A stretch of 64,000 bases of DNA, taken from the NCBI GenBank assembly GCA_965230495.1, contig OZ246004.1, positions 2,046,001 through 2,110,000 on the forward strand, written 5' to 3'. Numbering within the stretch: position 1 is the stretch's first letter; every line of letters starts with the position of its first letter. This stretch comes from JACJYM01 sp965230495 (GTDB lineage Bacteria > Bacteroidota > Bacteroidia > Chitinophagales > Saprospiraceae). Below, one piece after another: positions 49,287 through 58,490 of this stretch. The position numbers were made by a program, and so were the translations under genes. The notes beneath the pieces were generated by a model. It did not search any database, was not told where the DNA came from, and saw nothing but the letters and a program-made list of their open reading frames with translations.

Positions 49287-50466
49287 TAGTGTATTTTGAG
49301 ATCACTTCCTTAAAATGTAGCAGGTAATTTTTTACCATTTTTTCCCAACTATAGTTTTGTAGTGTATATCGCTTTCCTCCAATGCTCATTTCTTCAAGTT
49401 TTTGTCCATCCTCTAAAAAAGAATGAATTACTTGCTTCCATGTCTCTCCATTTCCTTCTTTCACATGAATGCCGTTTTTCTTATCAATCACAGCGTCACT
49501 TATTCCTTCTATTCCAGAAGTTATAACAGGCAGGCCAGCGACACTTGCCTCTAGTGCTACCAATCCAAAACCTTCAAAATCACCTTCCATTTTGATATTT
49601 GGCATTATAAAAGCATCGGCGATCTTATAAATAGCTGCTACCTGTTTGGCTTGCAGTTTTCCCAAATGAGTAAACCTATGGTTTAGTGTATCATCCTGTT
49701 GTAATTTTTGGATATCTTTCTCATCGGAAGGATATCCAAAAAGTAAATCGAGATATTTCTTCCTTTTTTTTCCTAAAACTACAGATGCCATTTTATACAA
49801 AAAACTATCTCTTTTATTAAACGGGCCAATAATCACAAAATGTACCCTGTCATCAAGCAATGGCAGTACTTCTCTTATAAACCAAGAAAAACCCTTTCTC
49901 TTTACAGAACGTCCCATAGTAACTAAAGTCCTTCTGCCCTTGAGATCTAATGAGAACGTATCATTTATTAGTTCATAAGGGTTTTTAATATTTTCACCAA
50001 AAGGATTATCAGCATCTACTCCATTACTAATGGCTATTACCTTATCAGGGTCAAAGTTGCGTTTTAAGCATTCATCTCTGGTTGCACTGCTAACGCCTAT
50101 TATGGAGTCATATTTTTGTAATCTTTGAATCAATCGTTTTTGAAAAAAAGGAAGTGGAAAAACAATGTCTAATCCATGAATAGTTACTGATAAGGGTATC
50201 CTAAATTCTTTTTTAATCCAAGCACAAAATAATCCCAGTAAACCATCATTAACATGAATGATATCAATATTCGGATTAGATTTTATGTACGCTCTGACTC
50301 GCTTTTTTAAGGTTAGAAAAAACCACAGCTTACTTTGTGATTCGATATCGTAAAAAATGCAATGAACCTTGGCAAAAGTACGCATACCTTGAACCAAGGC
50401 ATAAGATTGGTTTTCCATGCCTCCAATAGATGGGGGATATTTATGAGTGATGAACAGTATTTCCAT
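49276..50466 (-). CDS. Glycosyltransferase family 4 protein
   Basis: A 396-residue GT-B enzyme. The N-terminal domain starts with FITHKYPPSIGGMENQSYAL; the C-terminal domain has VTMGRSVKRKGFSWFI and the donor-site motif EGFGLVALEASVAGLPVI (E-x(7)-E). It transfers a sugar from a nucleotide donor to a lipid or glycan acceptor at the cytoplasmic face. It overlaps the flippase-like gene by 26 bp, suggesting a shared glycolipid pathway. Confidence 0.87.
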   Translation of the reverse strand: MEILFITHKYPPSIGGMENQSYALVQGMRTFAKVHCIFYDIESQSKLWFFLTLKKRVRAYIKSNPNIDIIHVNDGLLGLFCAWIKKEFRIPLSVTIHGLDIVFPLPFFQKRLIQRLQKYDSIIGVSSATRDECLKRNFDPDKVIAISNGVDADNPFGENIKNPYELINDTFSLDLKGRRTLVTMGRSVKRKGFSWFIREVLPLLDDRVHFVIIGPFNKRDSFLYKMASVVLGKKRKKYLDLLFGYPSDEKDIQKLQQDDTLNHRFTHLGKLQAKQVAAIYKIADAFIMPNIKMEGDFEGFGLVALEASVAGLPVITSGIEGISDAVIDKKNGIHVKEGNGETWKQVIHSFLEDGQKLEEMSIGGKRYTLQNYSWEKMVKNYLLHFKEVISKYTTTS

Positions 50467-51448
50467 AAGAAGAAAACTTGTTTCTAAAAAAGAGAAAGTA
50501 TAAAATCAGTCCTATTAACATCCAAAATAGTTGGCGAGTTCTACGAAGAACAGACAATCCTAGCCACAAAGATATTTGTGAATATCCTATAGCTAACATC
50601 AACAACTTATTGGCATACTCTTCAACCCCTATTTGGCCTGGAACAAATGCTCCAAAGCTTTTCAGGATAACTATTCCCATATCCATAAATATGGCTTCAA
50701 GTACTGTCAGATCATAACCAAATGCGTAGAAAATAACATATATCTCCATAGCCCCTACCATCCAATGCACAGCACTTAATATAAAAGCAATAATAAGACT
50801 TCTTTTTTCGTAACGATAAAAACGAGACAATTCGACTTTAACATTACCCAAAAAAGACTTCAGCTTTGTAAATCGATCAGAAAACTTACCAAAAAGCCTT
50901 TTTCCCAATCGAAATCGTATCACCAGCCTGATCACAACTATGATAATTAAAATAGATAAGAGAATAAATTTTATCACGTTCCAGAATTCATCCATGACTC
51001 TGTCAGATAGGAAAAAAATAATTGCGGACGTAAGAAAGAATAAAAAAATCTGAGAAGTAATTACCAAGGTCCTAGACAGAATTAATGAAGCCATTCCTAC
51101 TTTATAGGGAACACCTGTTTTTTCTAACAGATACGCCTTAGATCCCTCTCCCCCTATAAGATTTGTGGGATTGATGACAGCGATATTTTCGCCAATCAAT
51201 CTAATAATAAACAACTTCACTATCGAAGTCGTCCTATACTCTCTTGAAATACAAAGCCTCCATGCAAGAGTTCCAAGAAAATATGCCAGGCCTGATACCA
51301 AAATAATTAACCAAAACTTATGGCCTACAGACTTAATATTAGCATATATATCTGTCCAATCACTTTTTGAGATAAAAAGGATAAGACTTAATAATAATAA
51401 CAATGCTATTATTATCTTAATAATACTTTTTCCAGATTTGAATTTCAA
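50441..51448 (-). CDS. Lysylphosphatidylglycerol synthase-type/UPF0104 membrane protein
   Basis: A 335-residue membrane protein with about eight helices. Family-like segments include INPTNLIGGEGSKAYLLEKTGVP and GAFVPGQIGVEEYANKLL. Members are related to the flippase-like membrane domain of MprF. With the overlapping glycosyltransferase it may move a glycolipid. The start is TTG 51448; an in-frame stop lies 4 codons upstream and no ATG fits. Confidence 0.8.
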   Translation of the reverse strand: MKFKSGKSIIKIIIALLLLLSLILFISKSDWTDIYANIKSVGHKFWLIILVSGLAYFLGTLAWRLCISREYRTTSIVKLFIIRLIGENIAVINPTNLIGGEGSKAYLLEKTGVPYKVGMASLILSRTLVITSQIFLFFLTSAIIFFLSDRVMDEFWNVIKFILLSILIIIVVIRLVIRFRLGKRLFGKFSDRFTKLKSFLGNVKVELSRFYRYEKRSLIIAFILSAVHWMVGAMEIYVIFYAFGYDLTVLEAIFMDMGIVILKSFGAFVPGQIGVEEYANKLLMLAIGYSQISLWLGLSVLRRTRQLFWMLIGLILYFLFFRNKFSSYGNTVHHS

Positions 51449-51470
51449 ATTAAGCTTTTATCCAACTTCA

Positions 51471-51502
51471 CAAAGGTAGCTAAGACACTGAAGTGATTTA
51501 AA
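51471..51502 (-). promoter_or_regulatory. Possible promoter for the flippase-glycosyltransferase pair
   Basis: On the minus strand TACCTTTG (51478-51471), matching TAnnTTTG, lies 20 nt after TTTA, a weak -33 element, and 22 bp before the TTG start. An identical TACCTTTG occurs on the plus strand at 51526-51533, facing hflX, but with a poor -33. The rest of this 298-bp divergent gap shows nothing clear. Confidence 0.35.
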
Positions 51503-51746
51503 AATATATTGTTAATTTATTAATATACCTTTGAGTAACAGATATTTCCGCTTTTTATCGCCCCATAGCTATGAGTATGATTCCCAAAAATAGCTTCATC
51601 CTGAAAACCAACCACATATGACTACATTTAGCATACATTCTCAAATCACTCCAATATTACGAGATTGTTAACCATAAAATAACATCGAAAAAATCTCTTT
51701 ACATCAGAAAAATAAAAATTTAACTTTACATGTCTAAATAGAGTTT

Positions 51747-52943
51747 ATGAGTCAGCAATGGGAGTTTGGAAAACAACGTGCCAAAGGTATCAAGCAGGAG
51801 ATCGAGCCATGCATATTGGTCGGCCTTGTAACTAAAAATCAAAATCTTGAGGAGGTCGAAGAATATCTAGATGAACTGGAATTTTTAGCAGAGACGGCCG
51901 GAGCTAGATCAGTGAAAAGATACATACAGAAACTAGCTCATCCTGACGTAAGATCGTTTGTTGGAAAAGGTAAATTAGAAGAAATAAGATTGTTTCTCGA
52001 AGAAAACGAAAATATTAACCTTGTAATATTTGATGATGATCTATCCGCTAAACAGAATGGATATATTGAAAAAGAGCTAAAAGTTAAAATCGTAGATCGT
52101 AGTTCTTTAATTCTGGACATTTTTGCTGGTAGAGCTCAAACAGCTCAGGCTAAAACACAGGTAGAGTTAGCACAAATGCAGTACCTATTACCGAGATTGC
52201 GTGGATTGTGGACTCACTTGGAAAGGCAACGAGGAGGTATTGGAATGAGAGGACCGGGAGAACAAGAAATAGAAACGGATAGAAGGATAGTAAGAGATAA
52301 GATTAGTCAACTCAAAAGCAAACTAGAAAAAATAGATCGTCAGGCTAGAACCAGACGAAAAAGTCGTGGGGTTATGGTTCGAGTAGCTCTCGTGGGTTAT
52401 ACTAATGTAGGAAAATCAACATTAATGAATCTAATCAGTAAGTCAGAAGTGTTTGCAGAAAACAAACTCTTTGCTACGCTGGATACAACTGTTCGAAAAG
52501 TAGTTGTTGATGCTGTACCTTTTCTACTTTCAGATACGGTAGGGTTTATACGAAAGCTCCCCCACCATTTGGTAGAAAGCTTTAAATCCACTCTTGATGA
52601 AGTTAAAGAAAGTGACATATTGGTCCATGTAATCGATCTGGCACATCCTCAACACGAAGATCATATCAATACTGTAAACAAGACGCTGATAGAGTTGGAT
52701 GCTGTTAACAAACCAATATTAATGGTGTTTAATAAGCTTGATCTCTACAGGGAAAAGTATTTTGATGATTTTTTAGATAAGGAAACGAAATCTAATATTC
52801 TCCGGGAGTTGAAGGAGAACTATGAAAACACTTATCAACAGGATAATATATTCATTTCAGCTATCACGAAAGAAAACATTCCGGAATTAAGAAGCACTCT
52901 ACTAAAAATGGTCAATAAGATATACTCCGAAAGGGCTTACTAA
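51747..52943 (+). CDS. hflX: GTPase HflX
   Basis: A 398-residue protein with the HflX N-terminal domain (RSFVGKGKLEEI, VKIVDRSSLILDIFAGRAQT), the linker RLRGLWTHLERQRGGIGMRGPGE written in family form, and a GTPase domain: G1 GYTNVGKST (~216), G3 DTVGF, G4 NKLD, G5 SA. HflX binds the 50S subunit and can split or rescue stalled ribosomes. It is convergent with apaG with a 4-bp gap. Confidence 0.94.
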   Translation: MSQQWEFGKQRAKGIKQEIEPCILVGLVTKNQNLEEVEEYLDELEFLAETAGARSVKRYIQKLAHPDVRSFVGKGKLEEIRLFLEENENINLVIFDDDLSAKQNGYIEKELKVKIVDRSSLILDIFAGRAQTAQAKTQVELAQMQYLLPRLRGLWTHLERQRGGIGMRGPGEQEIETDRRIVRDKISQLKSKLEKIDRQARTRRKSRGVMVRVALVGYTNVGKSTLMNLISKSEVFAENKLFATLDTTVRKVVVDAVPFLLSDTVGFIRKLPHHLVESFKSTLDEVKESDILVHVIDLAHPQHEDHINTVNKTLIELDAVNKPILMVFNKLDLYREKYFDDFLDKETKSNILRELKENYENTYQQDNIFISAITKENIPELRSTLLKMVNKIYSERAY

Positions 52944-52947
52944 ATAC

Positions 52948-53343
52948 TTAATTCAACACAGCTGGTAATATCAGGCTAAAGCGAGGAATTTCTACCATTA
53001 GCTGTTCTTCGGTATCCATATCTATAAAATAATAGTATCCACTCATTTCTCCTAATTGACCTTCTATCGGACACCAAGAATCATAGGTAAAACTTTGGCC
53101 AGGTTCCAATTCTGGTTTTTGGCCCACAACTCCTTCTCCCTCTACTGTATGTTTTCCATCTACAGAGTCCATGATAAGCCATTTACGCGACATCAGTTTT
53201 ATTCTTCTCACCGAATTATTTTTGACTGTGATTACATAGCTAAACACATTTTTCTTGTGTTTACTATCTCCTAGCAATCCTTCATACTTTACCTTGGTTG
53301 TAATATTAACTTCCTGTGCTGATAAGAGTTTGTAATTCTTCAT
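52948..53343 (-). CDS. apaG: ApaG-domain protein
   Basis: A 131-residue beta-sandwich protein. Family motifs are VFSYVITVKNNS, LMSRKWLIMDSVDG, VEGEGVVGQKP and PGQSFTYDSWCPIEGQLGEMSGYY. ApaG is linked to Co2+/Mg2+ resistance and its fold appears in F-box proteins; biochemical role is uncertain. ATG 53343 gives the usual length. This start lies 38 bp inside the end of gmk in another frame; the longer TTG frame would overlap more. Confidence 0.88.
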   Translation of the reverse strand: MKNYKLLSAQEVNITTKVKYEGLLGDSKHKKNVFSYVITVKNNSVRRIKLMSRKWLIMDSVDGKHTVEGEGVVGQKPELEPGQSFTYDSWCPIEGQLGEMSGYYYFIDMDTEEQLMVEIPRFSLILPAVLN

Positions 53344-53947
53344 CTGTAATTGGTCTTTTAAATAGGAAATTTTCAACTAAATGTTCCGCTTCAATAAGAG
53401 CTACTTCCAATAGATCATTCACTACCACCACATCAAAACAAGTCTCATAGGTTAATTCCTTTTTTACTCTGGCGATTCTTTTCCTAAAACTGTCCTCAGA
53501 TTCCGTTTTTCTATTCCTTAGCCTCTCAATCAGTACAGCCAAAGATGGAGGCCTAACAAAAATAGCTAAACACTGATCACCATACTGTTCTTTTAAATTT
53601 TTCGCCCCTTTTACATCTATATCAAAAACTATATGTTTTCCATTTTTCCATAATCTCTCCACCTCAGATTTCAATGTACCATAATACTGTCCTTCATAGA
53701 CTTCTTCCCATTCGGCAAATTTTCTATCCGCTATCTTTTCATTAAATTCTTCAGCCGATAAAAAATAATAATCTTGCCCATCTTTTTCGTGTTTTCTTGC
53801 CTCTCTTGTTGTAGCTGAAACAGAAAACCCGAGCATTGGATATCTGGATAAAAGATGTTTTGCAATGGTTGTCTTTCCAGATCCTGAAGGGGCCGTAAGC
53901 AAAATCATCTTACCTTCAAAAACTTTATTGTTAATACTAGAGGACAT
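53306..53947 (-). CDS. gmk: Guanylate kinase
   Basis: A 213-residue enzyme phosphorylating GMP to GDP with ATP. The P-loop is LTAPSGSGKTTIAKHLL (~18); GMP-binding features are SVSATTREARKHEKDGQDYYF and WEEVYEGQYYGT; the lid region contains RKTESEDSFRKRIA. It overlaps yicC by 11 bp at its start and apaG by 38 bp at its end. The yicC-gmk order is widely conserved. Confidence 0.95.
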   Translation of the reverse strand: MSSSINNKVFEGKMILLTAPSGSGKTTIAKHLLSRYPMLGFSVSATTREARKHEKDGQDYYFLSAEEFNEKIADRKFAEWEEVYEGQYYGTLKSEVERLWKNGKHIVFDIDVKGAKNLKEQYGDQCLAIFVRPPSLAVLIERLRNRKTESEDSFRKRIARVKKELTYETCFDVVVVNDLLEVALIEAEHLVENFLFKRPITDEELQTLISTGS

Positions 53948-54812
53948 TGGCTAATTGTTCTTTTATTTTCTCTAATTCATCTTTCATCTTAACTACTATC
54001 TGCTGAATATCCATGTGCTGAGCCTTAGAGCCCAATGTATTAATTTCTCTTCCCATTTCTTGTGCTATAAAGCTCAATTTTTTACCTACTTCAATACTTT
54101 TTGAATTAAGTACTTCTAAGAAATACTTACAATGTTGGGTTAATCTGACTTTTTCTTCAGAGATATCTAGTTTTTCTATATAAAACAATATCTCTTGTTC
54201 AAATCGGTTATGATCTACTGTCTCTAATTTTTTGAATTCCTCAAGGTTTTTATAAATTCTCTCTCTCAACTTTGGAATTCGCTCTACTTCAAAAGGTTCC
54301 ACCTGCGGAAGTAGTGTCATTATTGCATTTACTCTCTCTTCTAAATCCATCATCGTAATTCTACCCTCCTCTGCTCTGAAAGTATTCAGTGATTCTACCG
54401 CTGAAATGCAAGCTTGACTAGTAATCTCCATTAGTTTTTCATCAACTTCATTATCTGGAACACCTACCACATTGGGTATTCTGAGTATGGCCTGCATGAT
54501 GTCTGAGTGCTCTATTTTAAGCTCCTCTTTTATTTGATTTAACTCTTTGAAGTATTTCTTAAACAACTTTTTATTAAGGGCTGCATCTCCATCTCCGTCT
54601 GGTGTTTCTATGTTGATGATCACCTCTATTCTTCCTCTTTTCACCTCTTTGAGGACAATCTTTCGAAAGTGCATTTCTCTATCCTGTATGCTTGCTGGAA
54701 TACGTACGCGAACATCCGTAGTTTTAGCATTAAGAGTCTTTATTTCCACTTTTGCAGTGTATTCACCATCCGTGATCTTACTGCTACCATAACCCGTCAT
54801 AGAATACAACAT
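53937..54812 (-). CDS. yicC: YicC/YloC family endoribonuclease
   Basis: A 291-residue protein beginning MLYSMTGYGSS, the family's signature start. The C-terminal segment KKLSFIAQEMGREINTLGSK contains the conserved EMxREINTxGSK motif, with Glu and Arg proposed to act in RNA cleavage. Members are stress-linked endoribonucleases. It is first in the yicC-gmk-apaG run. Confidence 0.94.
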   Translation of the reverse strand: MLYSMTGYGSSKITDGEYTAKVEIKTLNAKTTDVRVRIPASIQDREMHFRKIVLKEVKRGRIEVIINIETPDGDGDAALNKKLFKKYFKELNQIKEELKIEHSDIMQAILRIPNVVGVPDNEVDEKLMEITSQACISAVESLNTFRAEEGRITMMDLEERVNAIMTLLPQVEPFEVERIPKLRERIYKNLEEFKKLETVDHNRFEQEILFYIEKLDISEEKVRLTQHCKYFLEVLNSKSIEVGKKLSFIAQEMGREINTLGSKAQHMDIQQIVVKMKDELEKIKEQLANVL

Positions 54813-54885
54813 AATCGAAAATTTCGGTAAATATATTGAATTTATGTGAGGAGACTAGAAAGCCTTGTGAGAGATGCCTCTAAAA

Positions 54886-55491
54886 CTACATAATTAGGCA
54901 ATTGAACATTTCTTTATCCTGAATGTATCCTTGTAATCGATCTCCTACTTTCAAAGGGCCTACTCCTGCTGGAGTACCAGTAAAAATAAGATCTCCCTTT
55001 TGTAAAGTAAAATATTTTGAAATATGAATAATCAAGTCATCAAAGTTAAATATCATCAAAGTCGAATCACCTTTCTGAACTGTTTTCTGGTTCTTCATCA
55101 GAGAGAAATTAATATGTTCTGGCAGTTCTTTTTTGTTTATAAAACCACCTATCAGAGCAGATTTATCAAATCCCTTAGCTATTTCCCAAGGATGTCCTTT
55201 ACTCTTTAGTTTAGTCTGAAGATCACGAGCAGTAAAATCAATACCCAAGCCTATTTCCTTATAATAAGTCTTAGCAAATGGTCGCTTGATCGACTTTCCA
55301 TTTTTACAGATCTTAAGTATTAATTCTACTTCATAGTGTATGTCATCTGAAAAATCAGGATAGTAAAACGGGTCATTATTTCTCAACTGTGCAGTAGGCG
55401 GTTTACAAAAAACCATAGGTTCTGTAGGTACATTATTACCCAATTCCTCAGTATGAGCAACATAGTTCCGACCAATACAAAATATCTTCAT
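54886..55491 (-). CDS. Fumarylacetoacetate hydrolase-family protein
   Basis: A 201-residue protein. Motifs are FCIGRNYVAHTEELGN, EPMVFCKPPTAQL, HYEVELIL (metal-binding Glu pair), GLGIDFTARDLQ and GDLIFTGTPAGVGP. The family includes acylpyruvases and oxaloacetate decarboxylase/tautomerases; this size matches the small FAHD1-like branch. ATG 55491 begins immediately before the first conserved strand; the longer frame adds 15 unconserved residues. Confidence 0.88.
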   Translation of the reverse strand: MKIFCIGRNYVAHTEELGNNVPTEPMVFCKPPTAQLRNNDPFYYPDFSDDIHYEVELILKICKNGKSIKRPFAKTYYKEIGLGIDFTARDLQTKLKSKGHPWEIAKGFDKSALIGGFINKKELPEHINFSLMKNQKTVQKGDSTLMIFNFDDLIIHISKYFTLQKGDLIFTGTPAGVGPLKVGDRLQGYIQDKEMFNCLIM

Positions 55492-55545
55492 TGTAATATA
55501 ATATTTGCCCAAAGATGAAGATTTTTTTTGTTTCAATCAGAGAAT

Positions 55546-55800
55546 TTATTTCCACATCTCTTCTTCTATTTGTTCATCAAATTCCGTGTCAAATGTAACT
55601 GACTTAGTTGTTAATTTCAACCATCTTCGACACAATAAAAAAAGGACAACGGAAACAACAAATAAACATGATAAAATTAAATAATAACCTGTTAGAATTG
55701 CTATGAGTATAAAAAAAGTAATAATTCCTAAATTGAACCGCGGAAGATCCACTTTAACCAGTGTATCAGTACCGTATTCTTCTAATTGTTTTGATTGCAT
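55546..55800 (-). CDS. Small two-helix membrane protein, unknown function
   Basis: 84 residues with two adjacent hydrophobic segments (~25-42 and ~44-58) and an acidic C-terminal tail (FDTEFDEQIEEEMWK). I do not recognise the family. The frame is intact with a good ATG and lies 55 bp upstream of the FAH-family gene on the same strand. Confidence 0.6.
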   Translation of the reverse strand: MQSKQLEEYGTDTLVKVDLPRFNLGIITFFILIAILTGYYLILSCLFVVSVVLFLLCRRWLKLTTKSVTFDTEFDEQIEEEMWK

Positions 55801-55810
55801 AATTTTACTT

Positions 55811-56150
55811 TTAAGGTTTGATTATCAATTCTCCGGAACTTTCAACAAAAATTAATCCTCCTGTATTTGTAAAAGCGTCAACTTCCGGATTCTTAACTCT
55901 CATAAGACCAAATATCTGGATGATTCCATAGTTTTCAACCTTATTATTAACTCTTGTGGTTAATGTAGCATCAGCGAGATGCATAAGGATTCACATTCAA
56001 AAGCTGCATTATTGGGATTATCGCCATTTGAAATGTCAGTTGGTCGCCATTCTGTGCGAGATCCGTTATTTCCAAATTATTGCCATGTAAATGAATCGTC
56101 AGGAAAATTGTTATTAATATGTAAAGTTTTAGATTTAGATTTAAATTCAT
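55811..56150 (-). pseudogene. Frameshifted remnant of a secreted beta-helix-like protein
   Basis: The 403 bp between 55800 and 56204 hold pieces of one protein in different frames. ATG 56150 opens a 59-codon frame with a signal peptide (IFLTIHLHGNNLEITDL); further on, another frame reads GDNPNNAAFECES; and 55984-55811 reads VNNKVENYGIIQIFG... ending GGLIFVESSGELIIKP and a stop. The last piece has the G-rich strand pattern of a right-handed beta-helix or choice-of-anchor protein. Two frame changes would be needed to join them. Genuine decay seems likeliest; assembly error in homopolymers is the alternative. Confidence 0.45.
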
Positions 56151-56197
56151 TGATAATATTTTCCTCCAAAACTATATGGATTTACTCCTTCTATCTA

Positions 56198-56211
56198 CAC
56201 CCTTTAGGGTG
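56198..56211. promoter_or_regulatory. Inverted repeat CACCCT-TT-AGGGTG
   Basis: Perfect 6-bp arms spanning the stop codon of the histidine kinase gene. On the minus strand it reads TTCACCCTAAAGGGTGTA. Similar elements lie at 60142-60155 and 61010-61026, all in or around the same two-component locus. No T tract follows, so it is not an obvious terminator. Confidence 0.5.
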
Positions 56212-58351
56212 AAAATCCTGCCTTCATAATTTTATTAAAAACAATATTCACTTTTGTTCCATTCTCATGATCAATACTCAAGTCTCCATTTAACTGTTCG
56301 GTAAGGGCCCTGATCAAAGTACTTCCAAAATTCAACCTACTATCATCAGAAATATCATATCCTTTGCCATTATCTTCCACCTTCAGCACAAGATCCTTTT
56401 CATGTTGTTCGAGAACTATATGAAGTATACCTTTTTTATCCGTTATAAAAGCATATTTTAAACTGTTGGTTATTAGTTCGTTTATGATTAATCCTAGAGG
56501 CACAATTACATCAATATCCAAATCTATATCTTGTACTGACATTGACAATTGAACGTCCTTTCTGTCGAGATTATAAGTATCGAACAATTCTTTCGTAAGT
56601 TTTTCTATATATTCTTTAACCCCAATATCCCTTAGATTTTCTTTATGATAGAGATCTTGATGTATGAGTGCCATAGATCTCACTCTATTTTTACCCTCCG
56701 TTATAGCATCTTGGGCTGTTTTATCATTTATGGTATCACCTTGCAAGGATAAAAGGCTAGATACCATCTGTAAATTGTTTTTTACACGATGATGAATTTC
56801 TCGAAGTAGCAAATCTTTCTCTTCTAACGCCTTAGCGAGTTTAGATTTTTGATCCTGTACTTTTTTGTTAAGTCGCCAAAGGAAAAAAGTCAATATTGAA
56901 ATCAGTAACAATATAAAGCTTCCAACCCCTATAGTCCATTTCTGTCTACGGACTACCTCTTCCTTATGCTCGTTTTCCTTATTTAAATATGTAATTCTAT
57001 TATCCTGAATTTCTTTTTCGTACTTAGCATTTAAATCCTGAACGATGTAGTTGTTATTTTTTAATCGAATTTCTTTGTTTATTTCATTTATTTCTTGAGC
57101 TATTTCAAACGCCATTTGATACCCACCTCTCCGCTGATAGAATTCCTTCTTAATACTAAGTAATCTTTTTCTATTTTGGAGATTTATTTCGGTGTTAGAT
57201 TGTTCCGATAATAAACGAAATTGTTTTTCAAATTCAAACGTATCCAAATCCTGATAAGAGAGTCTAAGTCTTAGCATCTTTAGATGGTTAGTTAGACGTA
57301 TATCAGAGGTCTCTCCTTCTAAACTAAATATCTTTTCAATTTCTTCAGGTGATGGAGTAATTCCCAAATCCAATTTAGTATCAATAATAGAAGACTTAAT
57401 TACTACACTTTCCCATTTCTTTTTACTCGATTGTTCGTTAATACTATCTGCCAAGAGATAATGCTTCAAAGCAGTATGAAACTCATCTACATATCTATAT
57501 GTATTTCCTAAAATCACATGAGCTAAATATTTCGCTTTAGTAAGTTCAAATTTTTCAGATAAGCTCAAATTTTCAGTAGCATATTGACGTGTTTTATTAA
57601 TATTTCCCAAGCGATAATATATTTCGGCTAGTCGATCATTAAAAGTTACTTTTTTAAAATCATCTATACCTTCCCTAAGATATGTAGCTCCTTCTAAAAT
57701 GGTAGTTAAAGCTTCTTCATAGTTTTTCTTGTGCTCATATAAAAAGGTACCGTAATCAAGTTTATTAAACGGCATACTTGACGAATCCTGATGAATCGAG
57801 TCTATCCGAATAGCTTTTAGAAAAAAAATCTGAGCTGAATCATAATTATTCTCTGCTATAAATATGCGTGCTTTGGTATGATTGGCATTAGACTCAAAAC
57901 GGTAGGGCAGTGAATCCCGACTTAATAATCGTTTAGTATAAGTTTTTGCTGTAATAAAGTCGCTTTTAAACATATACATGCTTATCAAAGCATCCATCAA
58001 ATCAATACTCTTATTATCGAAGCCCAGAGAATCTGCCAACTGATACGCCGATTGATAAACACTTATCGCCTTATCGGATTCCCAACTATGAATCAATGAC
58101 TTGGCCTGATCTTCCATAGCTTCAATATATATTAAACCAACTTTGTTTTTTGATACATAATCCTTTAGGGCAGCCTCTAGAGTCATCACAGATTCTTCAT
58201 ATTTCTTTTGATCATAGAGTTTTCTTCCCTTTTCATGTAATGAAGATATCTTGGTAGTCTGTGCTTTAATTGTTAACGAAAAAGCAAATAGTCCTATCAC
58301 CACATAATAACACCTTTTGATGCTATTCAGTCTTATGAAATATTCATACAT
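56204..58351 (-). CDS. TPR-containing sensor histidine kinase (HisKA_2/HWE-like)
   Basis: A 715-residue inner-membrane kinase: signal peptide or N-terminal anchor (~15-32), about eight TPR-like helical pairs in the periplasm (~35-420), a coiled coil, a transmembrane helix (~469-490), a HisKA_2 dimerisation domain with phospho-acceptor His in REIHHRVKNNLQMVSSLLS (~520), and an HATPase domain (N box ELITNSLKYAF, G1 VEDNGKGYD, G2-like LNFGSTLIRALTEQL). The likely partner is the response regulator at 60168. It overlaps an upstream 47-codon ORF by 8 bp. Confidence 0.88.
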   Translation of the reverse strand: MYEYFIRLNSIKRCYYVVIGLFAFSLTIKAQTTKISSLHEKGRKLYDQKKYEESVMTLEAALKDYVSKNKVGLIYIEAMEDQAKSLIHSWESDKAISVYQSAYQLADSLGFDNKSIDLMDALISMYMFKSDFITAKTYTKRLLSRDSLPYRFESNANHTKARIFIAENNYDSAQIFFLKAIRIDSIHQDSSSMPFNKLDYGTFLYEHKKNYEEALTTILEGATYLREGIDDFKKVTFNDRLAEIYYRLGNINKTRQYATENLSLSEKFELTKAKYLAHVILGNTYRYVDEFHTALKHYLLADSINEQSSKKKWESVVIKSSIIDTKLDLGITPSPEEIEKIFSLEGETSDIRLTNHLKMLRLRLSYQDLDTFEFEKQFRLLSEQSNTEINLQNRKRLLSIKKEFYQRRGGYQMAFEIAQEINEINKEIRLKNNNYIVQDLNAKYEKEIQDNRITYLNKENEHKEEVVRRQKWTIGVGSFILLLISILTFFLWRLNKKVQDQKSKLAKALEEKDLLLREIHHRVKNNLQMVSSLLSLQGDTINDKTAQDAITEGKNRVRSMALIHQDLYHKENLRDIGVKEYIEKLTKELFDTYNLDRKDVQLSMSVQDIDLDIDVIVPLGLIINELITNSLKYAFITDKKGILHIVLEQHEKDLVLKVEDNGKGYDISDDSRLNFGSTLIRALTEQLNGDLSIDHENGTKVNIVFNKIMKAGFSP

Positions 58352-58487
58352 TATACTTCATGGATTTTTCAATTTTTTCCTCAATATCTAAAAAAGATTT
58401 AGTAATCTCCCATAGGAATAAGTCCTGTTTTATGGCTAAAGCCACTAGTTTAGTTTTGTCATTATTCTCTTTCCATATATTACTCAT
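58344..58487 (-). CDS. Small ORF (47 codons) between LRR and kinase genes
   Basis: ATG 58487 lies 3 bp after the stop of the LRR gene, and its TGA overlaps the kinase start by 8 bp, exactly the spacing of a translated operon member. The 47-residue product starts MSNIWKENNDKTKLVALAIK, is hydrophilic with no signal peptide, and has a likely amphipathic C-terminal helix (LDIEEKIEKSMK). I do not recognise it. It could be a small regulator of the system or merely a coupling peptide. Confidence 0.55.
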   Translation of the reverse strand: MSNIWKENNDKTKLVALAIKQDLFLWEITKSFLDIEEKIEKSMKYNV

Positions 58488-58490
58488 ATC

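Noticed and set aside
51449..51746. tRNA or riboswitch in the 298-bp gap before hflX
   Set aside because: No cloverleaf arms, GTTCGA-like T loop or known aptamer core was seen; only AT-rich sequence with possible promoter boxes.
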